Notes: generated by a model not told the origin, from the letters alone. Positions 1 through 5,756 are shown, counted from the stretch's first letter. The stretch is DNA of 6,669 nucleotides from an uncultured Eubacteriales bacterium (GCA_948971535.1 CARFEX010000049.1:1-6669), one strand, 5' to 3'. A program made the numbers and translations.

Positions 1-197
1 AATTGAGCATAATCTTTCGCTTGATAAAAACTCTCTGGATAATAGACTGGAATTCCATCAATATGCTCTTCTCTATTTAAAGATTTGCCGTTTTTGAATT
101 TGTATGAAGCTTTTGCTTTGGTCTTTTTTTTGACTTTAGTTTTTTCAACTTCACTTTCAAAGCCAAGTGCTTTGAATATATAACTCATAAAGCTCAT
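1..197 (-). CDS. sepF: Probable cell division protein SepF, N-terminal part (cut by window edge)
   Basis: Only the first 65 codons are present; the gene continues beyond position 1. It starts at ATG 197, preceded by an AGAGGTG Shine-Dalgarno sequence at 203-209 with a 5-base gap. The first 14 residues (MSFMSYIFKALGFE) look like the short amphipathic membrane-binding helix at the start of SepF. A lysine-rich linker of about 30 residues follows. The last part, around PVYYPESFYQAKDYAQ, resembles the opening strand and helix of the SepF fold (pattern V-x-x-P-x-x-x-x-x-A-x-x-x-A). SepF anchors FtsZ to the membrane and helps septum assembly in Firmicutes, Actinobacteria and Cyanobacteria. The diagnostic C-terminal half lies outside the window, so the call rests on layout and a short motif. 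The gene has its own promoter and is separated from tuf by a terminator. Confidence 0.5.
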   Translation of the reverse strand, partial: MSFMSYIFKALGFESEVEKTKVKKKTKAKASYKFKNGKSLNREEHIDGIPVYYPESFYQAKDYAQ

Positions 198-202
198 TTA
201 TA

Positions 203-209
203 CACCTCT
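203..209 (-). promoter_or_regulatory. Shine-Dalgarno site of the sepF-like gene
   Basis: The minus strand reads AGAGGTG, then 5 bases, then ATG at 197. It selects this start over the internal ATG three codons downstream. Confidence 0.6.
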
Positions 210-219
210 AATTTAACAT

Positions 220-247
220 ATAATATCATATTTCATGCAATTTACAA
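220..247 (-). promoter_or_regulatory. Putative promoter of the sepF-like gene
   Basis: On the minus strand there is a -35 TTGTAA (242-247), a 16-base spacer and a -10 TATTAT (220-225). This would give a leader of about 15 bases before the ATG at 197. The region is very AT-rich, so chance matches are likely, but the position fits a gene that needs its own promoter after the tuf terminator. Confidence 0.4.
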
Positions 248-380
248 AATAAAATTTGTGTTTAAAAATGCTTTAAATATTTTAAGAATAATTATTTTCA
301 CTTTTTTACGTCAAAAAATTATTATCGAAGCTATTTGCTATTCAAAATTATTGTAATTTATCAACTGTTTTTTTCTTAAC

Positions 381-414
381 AAAAAAACAAAGCCTCGCGA
401 ATAGCTTTGTTTTT
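381..414 (-). terminator. Intrinsic terminator of tuf / str operon
   Basis: An 11-bp stem (383-393 with 404-414, core ACAAAGC/GCTTTGT) encloses a 10-base loop containing TCGCGA. On the minus strand the hairpin ends in a T-run from the A-tract 381-387, with a further T-rich run beyond. It begins 27 bases past the tuf stop codon. The mirror strand also has a T-rich tail, so it could work in both directions, but no plus-strand gene points at it. Confidence 0.85.
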
Positions 415-441
415 CTTGTTTAATATCAATTTTATTTTTAA

Positions 442-1638
442 TTATTCGATGATAGTTGAAACTACACCAGAACCTACTGTTCTGCCACCTTCACGGATAG
501 CGAAACGAAGTCCTTGTTCGATAGCGATTGGGTTGATAAGAGAAATTGTCATCTTAACGTGGTCGCCAGGCATAACCATTTCTACGCCCTTTTCGAGTTC
601 GATAACACCAGTGATGTCTGTTGTTCTGAAATAGAATTGTGGTCTATATCCATTGAAGAATGGAGTATGACGTCCACCTTCTTCTTTCTTAAGAACGTAA
701 ACTTCAGCTGTGAATTTTGTGTGAGGTTTAATTGAACCTGGTTTGCAAAGAACTTGTCCTCTTTCGATATCTGTTCTTTGGATACCACGAAGAAGGAGTC
801 CTGCATTGTCACCAGCGATAGCTGCGTCAAGTGACTTGTGGAACATTTCCACACCTGTAACAACTGTTGATTTTGATGAGCCAAGACCAACGATTTCTAC
901 AGTGTCACCAACTTTAATTGAACCACGTTCTACTCTACCTGTAGCAACTGTTCCACGTCCAGTAATAGTAAATACATCTTCAACTGGCATAAGGAATGGT
1001 TTATCAGTTTCTCTTTGAGGTTCAGGGATGAATGAATCAAGAGCGTCAAGAAGTTCTCCGATTGGAGCACAAGCAGGATCACTAGCATTTCCAGCTTGAG
1101 CAGCTTCAAGAGCTTTGAGAGCTGATCCTTTGATGATTGGAGTTTTATCTCCTGGGAATCCATACTCTGTTAAGAGGTCACGGATTTCAAGTTCAACGAG
1201 TTCAAGAAGTTCTGGATCGTCTACTTGATCAGTTTTGTTCATAAATACAACGATGTAAGGAACACCAACTTGTCTTGCAAGAAGAATGTGCTCTCTAGTT
1301 TGAGGCATAGGACCATCTGTTGAAGCAACAACAAGGATAGCTCCGTCCATTTGAGCTGCACCTGTAATCATGTTCTTAACGTAGTCAGCGTGTCCTGGGC
1401 AGTCTACGTGAGCATAGTGACGAGAGTCAGTTTGATACTCTACGTGAGAAGTATTGATAGTAATACCTCTAGCCTTTTCTTCTGGGGCTTTATCGATTTG
1501 ATCATATCTCATTTTTTCAGCGAAACCCTTAGCAGCTGAATACATAGTGATAGCAGCAGTAAGAGTTGTTTTACCATGGTCAACGTGTCCAATGGTACCA
1601 ACGTTTACGTGTGGCTTTGTTCTTTCAAATTGTGCCAT
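442..1638 (-). CDS. tuf: Translation elongation factor Tu (EF-Tu)
   Basis: A 398-residue cytoplasmic GTPase that carries aminoacyl-tRNA to the ribosomal A site; the family is usually 393-410 residues, so this is complete. In the G domain, G1 is GHVDHGKT at 17-24, the switch I motif RGITI is at 57-61, G3 is DCPGH at 79-83 (His83 matches the catalytic His84 of E. coli) and G4 is NKTD at 134-137. The beta-barrel domains 2 and 3 follow, including [18 protein letters not shown] and the conserved end [15 protein letters not shown]. The start is fixed by AAGGAG at 1649-1654, ten bases before ATG. It is the last gene of the str operon, 173 bp after fusA, with its own likely promoter and a terminator after it. 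No rpsJ follows, unlike many cyanobacterial str operons. Identity is certain. Confidence 0.99.
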   Translation of the reverse strand: MAQFERTKPHVNVGTIGHVDHGKTTLTAAITMYSAAKGFAEKMRYDQIDKAPEEKARGITINTSHVEYQTDSRHYAHVDCPGHADYVKNMITGAAQMDGAILVVASTDGPMPQTREHILLARQVGVPYIVVFMNKTDQVDDPELLELVELEIRDLLTEYGFPGDKTPIIKGSALKALEAAQAGNASDPACAPIGELLDALDSFIPEPQRETDKPFLMPVEDVFTITGRGTVATGRVERGSIKVGDTVEIVGLGSSKSTVVTGVEMFHKSLDAAIAGDNAGLLLRGIQRTDIERGQVLCKPGSIKPHTKFTAEVYVLKKEEGGRHTPFFNGYRPQFYFRTTDITGVIELEKGVEMVMPGDHVKMTISLINPIAIEQGLRFAIREGGRTVGSGVVSTIIE

Positions 1639-1648
1639 TTTAAAAAAT

Positions 1649-1654
1649 CTCCTT
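1649..1654 (-). promoter_or_regulatory. Strong Shine-Dalgarno site of tuf
   Basis: The minus strand reads AAGGAG, ten bases upstream of the tuf ATG at 1638, within an A-rich leader. Confidence 0.7.
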
Positions 1655-1672
1655 TTTTTATTTTACTTTGTT

Positions 1673-1700
1673 ATTCTAACACATTTAAAAATTAATTCAA
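1673..1700 (-). promoter_or_regulatory. tuf: Putative internal promoter for tuf
   Basis: The minus strand shows a -35 TTGAAT (1695-1700), a 16-base spacer and a -10 TAGAAT (1673-1678) preceded by TGT, which makes an extended -10. The transcript would start near 1666 with a leader of roughly 28 bases containing the AAGGAG site. A separate tuf promoter would let EF-Tu, normally the most abundant translation factor, be made in excess over the rest of the operon. Confidence 0.5.
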
Positions 1701-1770
1701 AACGATTTTTAGAATAATTTTAATTTTGTTTGGCTTTTTTGCCTTGGTTTTCTTTATTTTTATCATTCCT

Positions 1771-1797
1771 CTGCCCTTTAAGCGGAATTTAGGGCAG
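1771..1797 (-). other. Hairpin in the fusA-tuf spacer
   Basis: A perfect 7-bp stem, CTGCCCT (1771-1777) with AGGGCAG (1791-1797), has a 13-base loop and sits 15 bases past the fusA stop. No T-run follows on the minus strand, so it is not a standard intrinsic terminator. It could protect the 3' end of an upstream mRNA fragment or mark a processing point between fusA and tuf; that role is inference. Confidence 0.5.
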
Positions 1798-1811
1798 AAA
1801 AACGATTAAAA

Positions 1812-3887
1812 CTAAGCTTTTTTAGCTCTTTCACCCATTATTGTTTGAGCTATTGAACGTGGAACTTCTTGATATTTAAGAGGTTCCATTACATAGTTAC
1901 CACGTCCTTGTGTTTGAGAACGAAGGTCTGTTGCATAACCGAACATTTCAGCAAGTGGAACTTCGGCACTTACAATTTGTATTCCGTTTGATGATTCAGT
2001 TCCTGTAAGCATACCACGGCGTGATGTGAGGTTACCCATAACTGTTCCAAGATAATCATCAGGGACTTCAACTGTAACTTTCATAATAGGTTCAAGAATT
2101 ACTGGATCTGCTTTCTTTGCAGCATCTTGGAATGCCATAGAGCCAGCGATTTTAAATGCCATTTCAGAAGAGTCAACTTCGTGATATGAGCCGTCTACAA
2201 CTGTTACTCGGAAGTCTACAGTTTCATAACCAGCAAGCACACCATTCATACGAGCTTCTGCAATACCATTATTAACTGGTTGAATATATTCCTTAGGAAT
2301 AGAACCGCCAACAGTTTTGTCAACGAATTCATAACCAGAGCCTGGTTCGAGAGGTTCCATTTCAATAACGCAGTGTCCGTATTGACCTTTACCACCTGAC
2401 TGACGGATAAATTTTCCTTCAGCTCTAACCGCTTTCTTAATAGCTTCACGGTAAGAAACTTGAGGTTCACCAACAGTAGCTTCTACTTTAAACTCACGAA
2501 GAAGTCTATCAACAATGATTTCAAGGTGAAGTTCACCCATACCAGCAATCAAAGTTTGTCCTGTTTCTTTGTTTGTTGAAACTCTGAAAGAAGGGTCTTC
2601 TCTCATAAGTCTTGCAAGAGCGAGAGCCATTTTCTCTTGCATATCTTTTGTTTTAGGTTCAATTGCAAGTTGAATAACAGGTTCTGGGAATTCCATGCTT
2701 TCAAGTTGAATTGGGTGTTTTTCATCACAAAGAGTATGTCCTGTGATAGTGTCTTTAAGACCAACGATAGCGGCGATATCACCAGCACCTACTTCTGAAA
2801 TTTCCTGACGTGTATTTGCGTGCATACGGATAAGACGTCCAACACGTTCAGTCTTGCCTGTGTTTGAGTTGAAAACATATGAACCAGCAGTGAGTTTTCC
2901 AGAGTAAACACGGAAGAATGTAAGTCCGCCAACATATGGGTCGTTCATAATTTTGAATGCAAGACCTGCAAATGGTGCAGTTTCGCTAGCTTCTCTTGTT
3001 TCCTCTTCTTCTGTATCAGGGTTTATACCTTTGATAGCGTCGATATCGAGTGGAGATGGAAGATATTCTACCATCGCATCAAGAAGCATTTGTACACCTT
3101 TGTTCTTATAAGAAGAACCGCAAAGAACAGGTGTTAAAGCTTTTGAAATTGTAGCTTTTCTGATAGCAACTTTGATTTCGTCAAGAGAGATTTCATCTCC
3201 TTCAAAATATCTTTCAAGAAGAGCATCGTCAGTTTCTACAACTTTTTCGATAAGCTCGTCGTGCATTTGTTGAGCTTTAGCTTTGAGCTCAGCAGGAACT
3301 TCTGTCACTTCGATTTGAGTTCCCATATCATCCTTATAAATTTCAGCTTTCATTGTGAGAAGGTCAATAATTCCTGAGAATGTATCAGCTTCACCAATAG
3401 GCATCTGAATTGGAAGAGGATTTGTTTTAAGTCTGTTTTTGATAGATTCTACGCAAGCGAAGAAATCCGCTGCATCTCTATCCATTTTGTTAACATAGAT
3501 GATAGCAGGGACTTTGTATTTTGTAGCTTGACGCCAAACTGTTTCAGTTTGAGGTTGAACCTTGTCACGAGCAGAAAGAACCAATACTGTACCATCGAGA
3601 ACTTTAAGTGAACGTTCAACTTCGATTGTGAAGTCAACGTGTCCAGGAGTGTCAATGATATTGATTTTATGATTTTTCCAGTTACAAGTTGTACAAGCTG
3701 AAGTGATAGTAATACCACGTTCTTGTTCCTGAGCCATCCAGTCCATTGTAGCAGCGCCGTCATGAACTTCACCGATTTTGTGAGATTTACCAGTATAGAA
3801 AAGGATTCTTTCTGTAGTGGTAGTCTTACCAGCATCGATGTGAGCCATGATACCAACGTTTCTAGTCATGTGTAGATCATTTGCCAT
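1812..3887 (-). CDS. fusA: Translation elongation factor G (EF-G)
   Basis: A 691-residue GTPase that catalyses translocation of tRNA and mRNA on the ribosome and, with ribosome recycling factor, subunit splitting. The length matches canonical EF-G. G1 is AHIDAGKT at 15-22, the switch I motif RGITI is at 57-61, G3 is DTPGH at 79-83 and G4 is NKMD at 133-136. The GELHLE segment of domain III and the GGKGQYGH region of domain IV are intact, as is the C-terminal part (TSRRG, then [18 protein letters not shown]). The start is ATG 3887 with AAGGAA at 3897-3902, nine bases upstream. One oddity: the usually glycine- or hydrophobic-bearing stretch before [12 protein letters not shown] reads SARDK (105-109) where most EF-Gs have a form like AVGG or AVAG. 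It lies 531 bp after rpsG, a very long gap for this operon, and 173 bp before tuf. Confidence 0.99.
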   Translation of the reverse strand: MANDLHMTRNVGIMAHIDAGKTTTTERILFYTGKSHKIGEVHDGAATMDWMAQEQERGITITSACTTCNWKNHKINIIDTPGHVDFTIEVERSLKVLDGTVLVLSARDKVQPQTETVWRQATKYKVPAIIYVNKMDRDAADFFACVESIKNRLKTNPLPIQMPIGEADTFSGIIDLLTMKAEIYKDDMGTQIEVTEVPAELKAKAQQMHDELIEKVVETDDALLERYFEGDEISLDEIKVAIRKATISKALTPVLCGSSYKNKGVQMLLDAMVEYLPSPLDIDAIKGINPDTEEEETREASETAPFAGLAFKIMNDPYVGGLTFFRVYSGKLTAGSYVFNSNTGKTERVGRLIRMHANTRQEISEVGAGDIAAIVGLKDTITGHTLCDEKHPIQLESMEFPEPVIQLAIEPKTKDMQEKMALALARLMREDPSFRVSTNKETGQTLIAGMGELHLEIIVDRLLREFKVEATVGEPQVSYREAIKKAVRAEGKFIRQSGGKGQYGHCVIEMEPLEPGSGYEFVDKTVGGSIPKEYIQPVNNGIAEARMNGVLAGYETVDFRVTVVDGSYHEVDSSEMAFKIAGSMAFQDAAKKADPVILEPIMKVTVEVPDDYLGTVMGNLTSRRGMLTGTESSNGIQIVSAEVPLAEMFGYATDLRSQTQGRGNYVMEPLKYQEVPRSIAQTIMGERAKKA

Positions 3888-3911
3888 GATTTTAAATTCC
3901 TTTTGTTAGAT

Positions 3912-3938
3912 TTATAACTTTTTTAAGTGGAGTTATAA
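3912..3938 (-). other. Inverted repeat in the fusA leader
   Basis: TTATAAC (3912-3918) and GTTATAA (3932-3938) form a 7-bp stem with a 13-base loop that starts 25 bases upstream of the fusA ATG, just before its Shine-Dalgarno site. It could be a weak AT-rich leader hairpin or a protein-binding dyad. Confidence 0.35.
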
Positions 3939-4016
3939 GAACACTATAAAAAATATTTTTGCTATTAACCGCTTTGAAAGCTTGGAACACTTTTCTTCGC
4001 ACGAGAGTTGCAAGCT

Positions 4017-4090
4017 GGGGAGGCACCAAATTCGCCAAACGCGGACACGATTTGATTTCTCAAATCTAACCGCTACTCATTTGGTTCCCC
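4017..4090 (-). repeat. Structured repeat copy 1 (minus orientation), long stem-loop
   Basis: Read on the minus strand this is a nested stem: GGGG/CCCC (4087-4090 with 4017-4020), CCAAAT/ATTTGG (4079-4084 with 4026-4031), GCGG/CCGC (4070-4073 with 4041-4044) and a perfect 7-bp tip GATTTGA/TCAAATC (4060-4066 with 4049-4055). The tip is closed by GAAA, a GNRA tetraloop only on the minus strand. The inner part, 4038-4074, shares all 23 flanking bases with copy 2 at 4362-4392, in the opposite orientation. Confidence 0.7.
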
Positions 4091-4110
4091 GTCCCAATCT
4101 CCCTCCACTT

Positions 4111-4129
4111 AAGGTCACCTTGCGGTGAA
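4111..4129 (-). other. Small GNRA hairpin
   Basis: On the minus strand TCACC-GCAA-GGTGA (4115-4128) makes a 5-bp stem with a GCAA tetraloop. A related form, CACC-GCGA-GGT, appears on the plus strand at about 4409-4419 next to the rpsG stop codon. Confidence 0.4.
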
Positions 4130-4150
4130 TCGAGAAGTTTGGTCGCAAAT

Positions 4151-4216
4151 GCGAAAAACAAGTGTCAAGGCGCAGCTTTTTGCGTTTAACGCGAAAACAA
4201 GCTAACAACGCAGTTT
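4151..4216. repeat. Imperfect tandem duplication, about 40-bp period
   Basis: GCGAAAAACAAG (4151-4162) recurs as GCGAAAACAAG (4191-4201). After each copy comes a related tail: GGCGCAGCTTTTT from 4169 and AACGCAGTTTTT from 4206. The two units align over about 30 bases with small gaps. Confidence 0.5.
4174..4203. other. Hairpin in the rpsG-fusA spacer
   Basis: AGCTTTTTGCGT (4174-4185) pairs with ACGC...AAAA...AAGCT (4189-4203), giving 12 pairs with small bulges and a TTA loop. It spans the junction between the two 40-bp tandem units. Confidence 0.5.
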
Positions 4217-4233
4217 TTCATCTATAATCCCCT

Positions 4234-4284
4234 AATAAAATTTTTATGGGAAGAAGGGCTTTGCCCGACCCTAAAAATTTTATT
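4234..4284. repeat. Large inverted repeat / palindrome
   Basis: A 13-bp perfect arm (4234-4246 with 4272-4284, A/T only) is followed, after one bulged base, by GGG/CCC (4248-4250 with 4269-4271). An inner GGGC-TTT-GCCC hairpin (4256-4266) forms the tip. There is no downstream T-run in either direction, so it is not a typical terminator. Its symmetry suggests a small palindromic repeat element; only other genomic copies would prove it. Confidence 0.65.
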
Positions 4285-4300
4285 GCAACCCTACTCGCCA

Positions 4301-4326
4301 GAAAAATTGTCCATAGGAAATTTTTC
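4301..4326. repeat. Short palindrome
   Basis: GAAAAATT (4301-4308) pairs with AATTTTTC (4319-4326) and, after a bulged G at 4309, TCC pairs with GGA around an ATA loop. This gives 11 pairs in 26 bases, 16 bases from the previous palindrome. Confidence 0.6.
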
Positions 4327-4345
4327 AAGAGGAAAAAGGGTCCGT

Positions 4346-4400
4346 GGGGAAAACGAATTTTAGCGGTTAGACCAATAGGTCGTGTCCGCGTTAAAAATTC
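4346..4400 (+). repeat. Structured repeat copy 2 (plus orientation)
   Basis: Read on the plus strand it has GGGGAA at 4346, then AGCGGTTAGA (4362-4371), a variable tip CCAATAGG, and TCGTGTCCGCGTT (4380-4392). Copy 1 has the same two blocks and GGGGAA at the same 16-base distance, but on the minus strand. The tip pairs as GACC/GGTC here and as GATTTGA/TCAAATC in copy 1, so pairing is kept while bases change. An outer stem GAATTTT...AAAATTC (4355-4361 with 4394-4400) and GCGG/CCGC (4363-4366 with 4386-4389) complete the hairpin. It ends 19 bases before the rpsG stop codon. Confidence 0.7.
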
Positions 4401-4418
4401 TAGTTGTCACCGCGAGGT

Positions 4419-4892
4419 TTACCATTTGTAATGAGCGAAAGCTTTATTAGCCTCAGCCATTCTATGCATTTCATCTCTTTTCTTGATAGAAGCACCAGTT
4501 GAGTTGAAAGCATCTAAGATTTCACCAGCAAGTTTAGCATCCATACCTCTTTCACCAGAGCGCTTACGAGCAAAACTAACCATCCAACGAATAGCAAGAG
4601 TTTGACGTCTATCAGGTCTGATCTCCATAGGTACTTGGTAAGTAGCACCACCAACACGTCTTGATTTAGTTTCAAGAACAGGTTTAACGTTTTCAAGTGC
4701 AGTAGTGAAAACTTCCATAGGCTCTTGGCCTGTTTTTTCTTTAATTATGTCGAACGCTCCATAAACTATTCTTTGAGCGAGTCCTTTCTTTCCACTTTCC
4801 ATAACTTGATTTACAAGCTTAGTAACAACTTTGCTTTTGTAAATTGGATCAGGAAGAACGTCTTTTTTTACCGCACAATTTCTTCTTGGCAT
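4419..4892 (-). CDS. rpsG: 30S ribosomal protein S7
   Basis: A 157-residue primary 16S rRNA-binding protein that organises the 30S head and lines the E site; bacterial S7 is usually 155-180 residues, and this is the short 156/157 form. Diagnostic stretches are visible: [18 protein letters not shown] at the start, [20 protein letters not shown] at 77-96 in the middle, and the terminal [15 protein letters not shown]. The start has a strong GGAG (4902-4905) nine bases upstream. It lies 69 bp after rpsL, as normal in a str operon, but 531 bp before fusA, which is not. In E. coli S7 represses translation of its own operon by binding the rpsL-rpsG spacer; the short AT-rich spacer here shows no obvious copy of that structure. 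Confidence 0.99.
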   Translation of the reverse strand: MPRRNCAVKKDVLPDPIYKSKVVTKLVNQVMESGKKGLAQRIVYGAFDIIKEKTGQEPMEVFTTALENVKPVLETKSRRVGGATYQVPMEIRPDRRQTLAIRWMVSFARKRSGERGMDAKLAGEILDAFNSTGASIKKRDEMHRMAEANKAFAHYKW

Positions 4893-4961
4893 TGTAATAT
4901 TCTCCTTTTAAGCAAATTTAAATTTTGCGATTAGATAAAAATTTTTCTCGTCTAAAGAATG

Positions 4962-5342
4962 TTATTTAGTTTTCTTTGGACGTTTAGCACCATACTTAGA
5001 ACGGCTTTGTTTTCTGTTTTGAACACCAGCAGTATCTAGAGTACCACGAACGATGTGATATCTAACACCTGGCAAGTCTTTAACTCTACCACCACGAACA
5101 AGTACAACACTGTGCTCTTGCAAGTTGTGTCCTACACCTGGGATGTAGCAAGTTCCTTCTTGACCATTTGAAAGCTTAACTCTGGCAATTTTACGAAGAG
5201 CTGAGTTAGGTTTCTTTGGAGTTGCAGTTCTAACAGAAAGGCAAACACCTCTCTTTTGAGGACATTCTTCAAGAAGTGGAGCTTTTGTCTTTTTATCAAA
5301 AGTTACACGACCTTTTCTTACAAGTTGGTTTATTGTAGGCAT
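4962..5342 (-). CDS. rpsL: 30S ribosomal protein S12
   Basis: A 126-residue protein of the 30S decoding centre that controls accuracy of codon reading; the length is normal. The conserved [11 protein letters not shown] block is at 41-51 and [12 protein letters not shown] at 85-96. The two lysines altered in classic streptomycin-resistant mutants (Lys43/44 region and Lys88) are unchanged, so the protein looks wild type. Asp89 is the position methylthiolated by RimO in species that have it. The C-terminal [20 protein letters not shown] is of the cyanobacterial/Firmicutes type. The start is ATG 5342, with GGGG at 5350-5353 seven bases upstream. It is the first gene of the str operon, followed 69 bp later by rpsG. 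Confidence 0.99.
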   Translation of the reverse strand: MPTINQLVRKGRVTFDKKTKAPLLEECPQKRGVCLSVRTATPKKPNSALRKIARVKLSNGQEGTCYIPGVGHNLQEHSVVLVRGGRVKDLPGVRYHIVRGTLDTAGVQNRKQSRSKYGAKRPKKTK

Positions 5343-5388
5343 ACCTTTTCCCCTTTTAACCTAAAATATTGTCACTAAGTTATTGCCT

Positions 5389-5417
5389 ATTATATATAGA
5401 AACAAACCACTCATATA
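5389..5417 (-). promoter_or_regulatory. Putative proximal promoter of the str operon
   Basis: A perfect -10 TATAAT (minus strand, 5389-5394) lies 46 bases before the rpsL ATG and downstream of the terminator at 5450-5484. The -35 region at 5412-5417 (TATATG) is poor. The position is right for an operon that must start after that terminator, but AT richness makes chance matches likely. Confidence 0.4.
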
Positions 5418-5449
5418 AAACAATATTTCAAGAAATTGTTTGCTTGTCG

Positions 5450-5484
5450 AAAAAAAACACGACAACAGCGATGCTGTTGCCGTG
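5450..5484 (-). terminator. Strong intrinsic terminator upstream of rpsL
   Basis: Read on the minus strand, CACGGCAACAGC (5484-5473) pairs with GCTGTTGTCGTG (5469-5458) through 12 unbroken pairs, one of them G-U, around an ATC loop. Eight T's follow (5457-5450). The G-U pair would be an A-C mismatch on the plus strand, so the element is built for leftward transcription. No open gene ends here: the nearest upstream stop codon is at 5773, past another terminator. Confidence 0.88.
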
Positions 5485-5710
5485 CGAAAAATTGCTTTTA
5501 TCTATAAAACATGAACAACACAATTACTTTTATGTAACTCTACCTCAGGAGCAAAATTGCAACGGGTAAATCAGCGATTACGGAAGGGTGCATTTGCGGA
5601 AAAGAGAGCACCATTTAGACATCAGTCTAAAATCACTTGTTGTTTGTTTATGCTTAGCACCTTATTTAAGGCGAGAACTTAAGCATTGCTTCCGACAACG
5701 AAGCATACGT
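5450..5710 (-). ncRNA. Candidate small RNA (or attenuated str leader), about 260 nt
   Basis: This stretch has no credible gene but a complete transcription unit: a consensus promoter at 5716-5743 and a 12-bp intrinsic terminator at 5450-5484, both facing left. By hand count 5581-5700 is about 42% G+C, far above the AT-rich flanks. On the minus strand the predicted transcript holds, in order: TGCTTC/GAAGCA (5687-5705) with a 7-base loop; ATGCTTA/TAAGCAT around CCTTA/TAAGG (5650-5686); a perfect 7-bp TTTAGAC/GTCTAAA (5614-5631); GGTGC/GCACC (5587-5612); GTAATC/GATTTAC (5566-5581); and the terminator. It does not match 6S, tmRNA, SRP RNA or RNase P RNA by eye. It could instead be a regulatory leader that ends early before rpsL. 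Tiny reading frames occur inside, but none has a Shine-Dalgarno site. Confidence 0.55.
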
Positions 5711-5715
5711 GAAAC

Positions 5716-5743
5716 ATTATACACAAATAAAAAAACTTGTCAA
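5716..5743 (-). promoter_or_regulatory. Consensus sigma-70-type promoter of the candidate small RNA
   Basis: The minus strand carries a perfect -35 TTGACA (5738-5743), a 16-base spacer and a perfect -10 TATAAT (5716-5721); transcription would start near 5709. The -35 box lies inside the terminator hairpin of the upstream gene. It is the best promoter match in the window. Confidence 0.75.
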
Positions 5744-5756
5744 GAATTTTGACAAG
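5729..5756 (-). terminator. Intrinsic terminator of the two-helix membrane-protein gene
   Basis: A perfect 8-bp stem, CTTGTCAA (5736-5743) with TTGACAAG (5749-5756), has a 5-base loop and is followed on the minus strand by seven T's (5735-5729). It starts 17 bases past the stop codon of the gene at 5773-6255. Confidence 0.85.

Larger units (their letters stand above)
3888..4418 (-). other. Long structured, GC-rich spacer between rpsG and fusA
   Basis: This 531-base stretch has no credible gene. By hand count 3961-4080 is about 47% G+C, against about 16% in 241-360. It holds at least six hairpins: 3912-3938, 4017-4090, 4111-4129, 4174-4203, 4234-4284, 4301-4326 and 4355-4400. Two of them (4038-4090 and 4346-4392) are inverted copies of one repeat. 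None is followed by a clear T-run on the minus strand, so read-through from rpsG to fusA is expected. Near fusA the DNA becomes AT-rich again (3905-3965), and no convincing separate fusA promoter could be picked out. The layout suggests short palindromic elements inserted into the operon, or a structured mRNA region; the inverted orientation of the copies favours inserted DNA. Confidence 0.7.

Noticed and set aside
582..890. 102-codon minus-strand frame inside tuf
   Set aside because: It is an out-of-frame shadow of tuf, which is certain; the product is low-complexity.
3449..3856. 135-codon minus-strand frame inside fusA
   Set aside because: Shadow of fusA in another frame; leucine- and serine-rich with no motif and no start signal.
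3939..3975. Separate fusA promoter in the AT-rich stretch before fusA
   Set aside because: TATAGT- and TATAAC-like boxes occur, but none has a usable -35 at proper spacing.
4234..4284. Palindrome as an intrinsic terminator after rpsG
   Set aside because: No T-run follows the stem on the minus strand, and a terminator here would cut fusA and tuf off from the operon promoter.
4038..4392. CRISPR array or insertion sequence in the spacer
   Set aside because: Only two inverted copies, no regular spacers, no transposase and no clear target-site duplication.
4246..4431. Plus-strand frame of 61 codons in the rpsG-fusA spacer
   Set aside because: It starts inside a palindrome, has no Shine-Dalgarno site, runs through two more hairpins and into the end of rpsG. 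Its basic composition follows from the repeats.
5369..5569. Plus-strand frame of 66 codons across the rpsL upstream region
   Set aside because: It crosses the rpsL promoter region and a terminator hairpin, has no Shine-Dalgarno site and runs against all neighbouring genes.
5556..5622. Small minus-strand frames inside the candidate RNA, of 14 codons (ATG at about 5622) and 24 codons (ATG at about 5615)
   Set aside because: Neither has a Shine-Dalgarno site, and both lie across predicted hairpins; a leader peptide cannot be supported.
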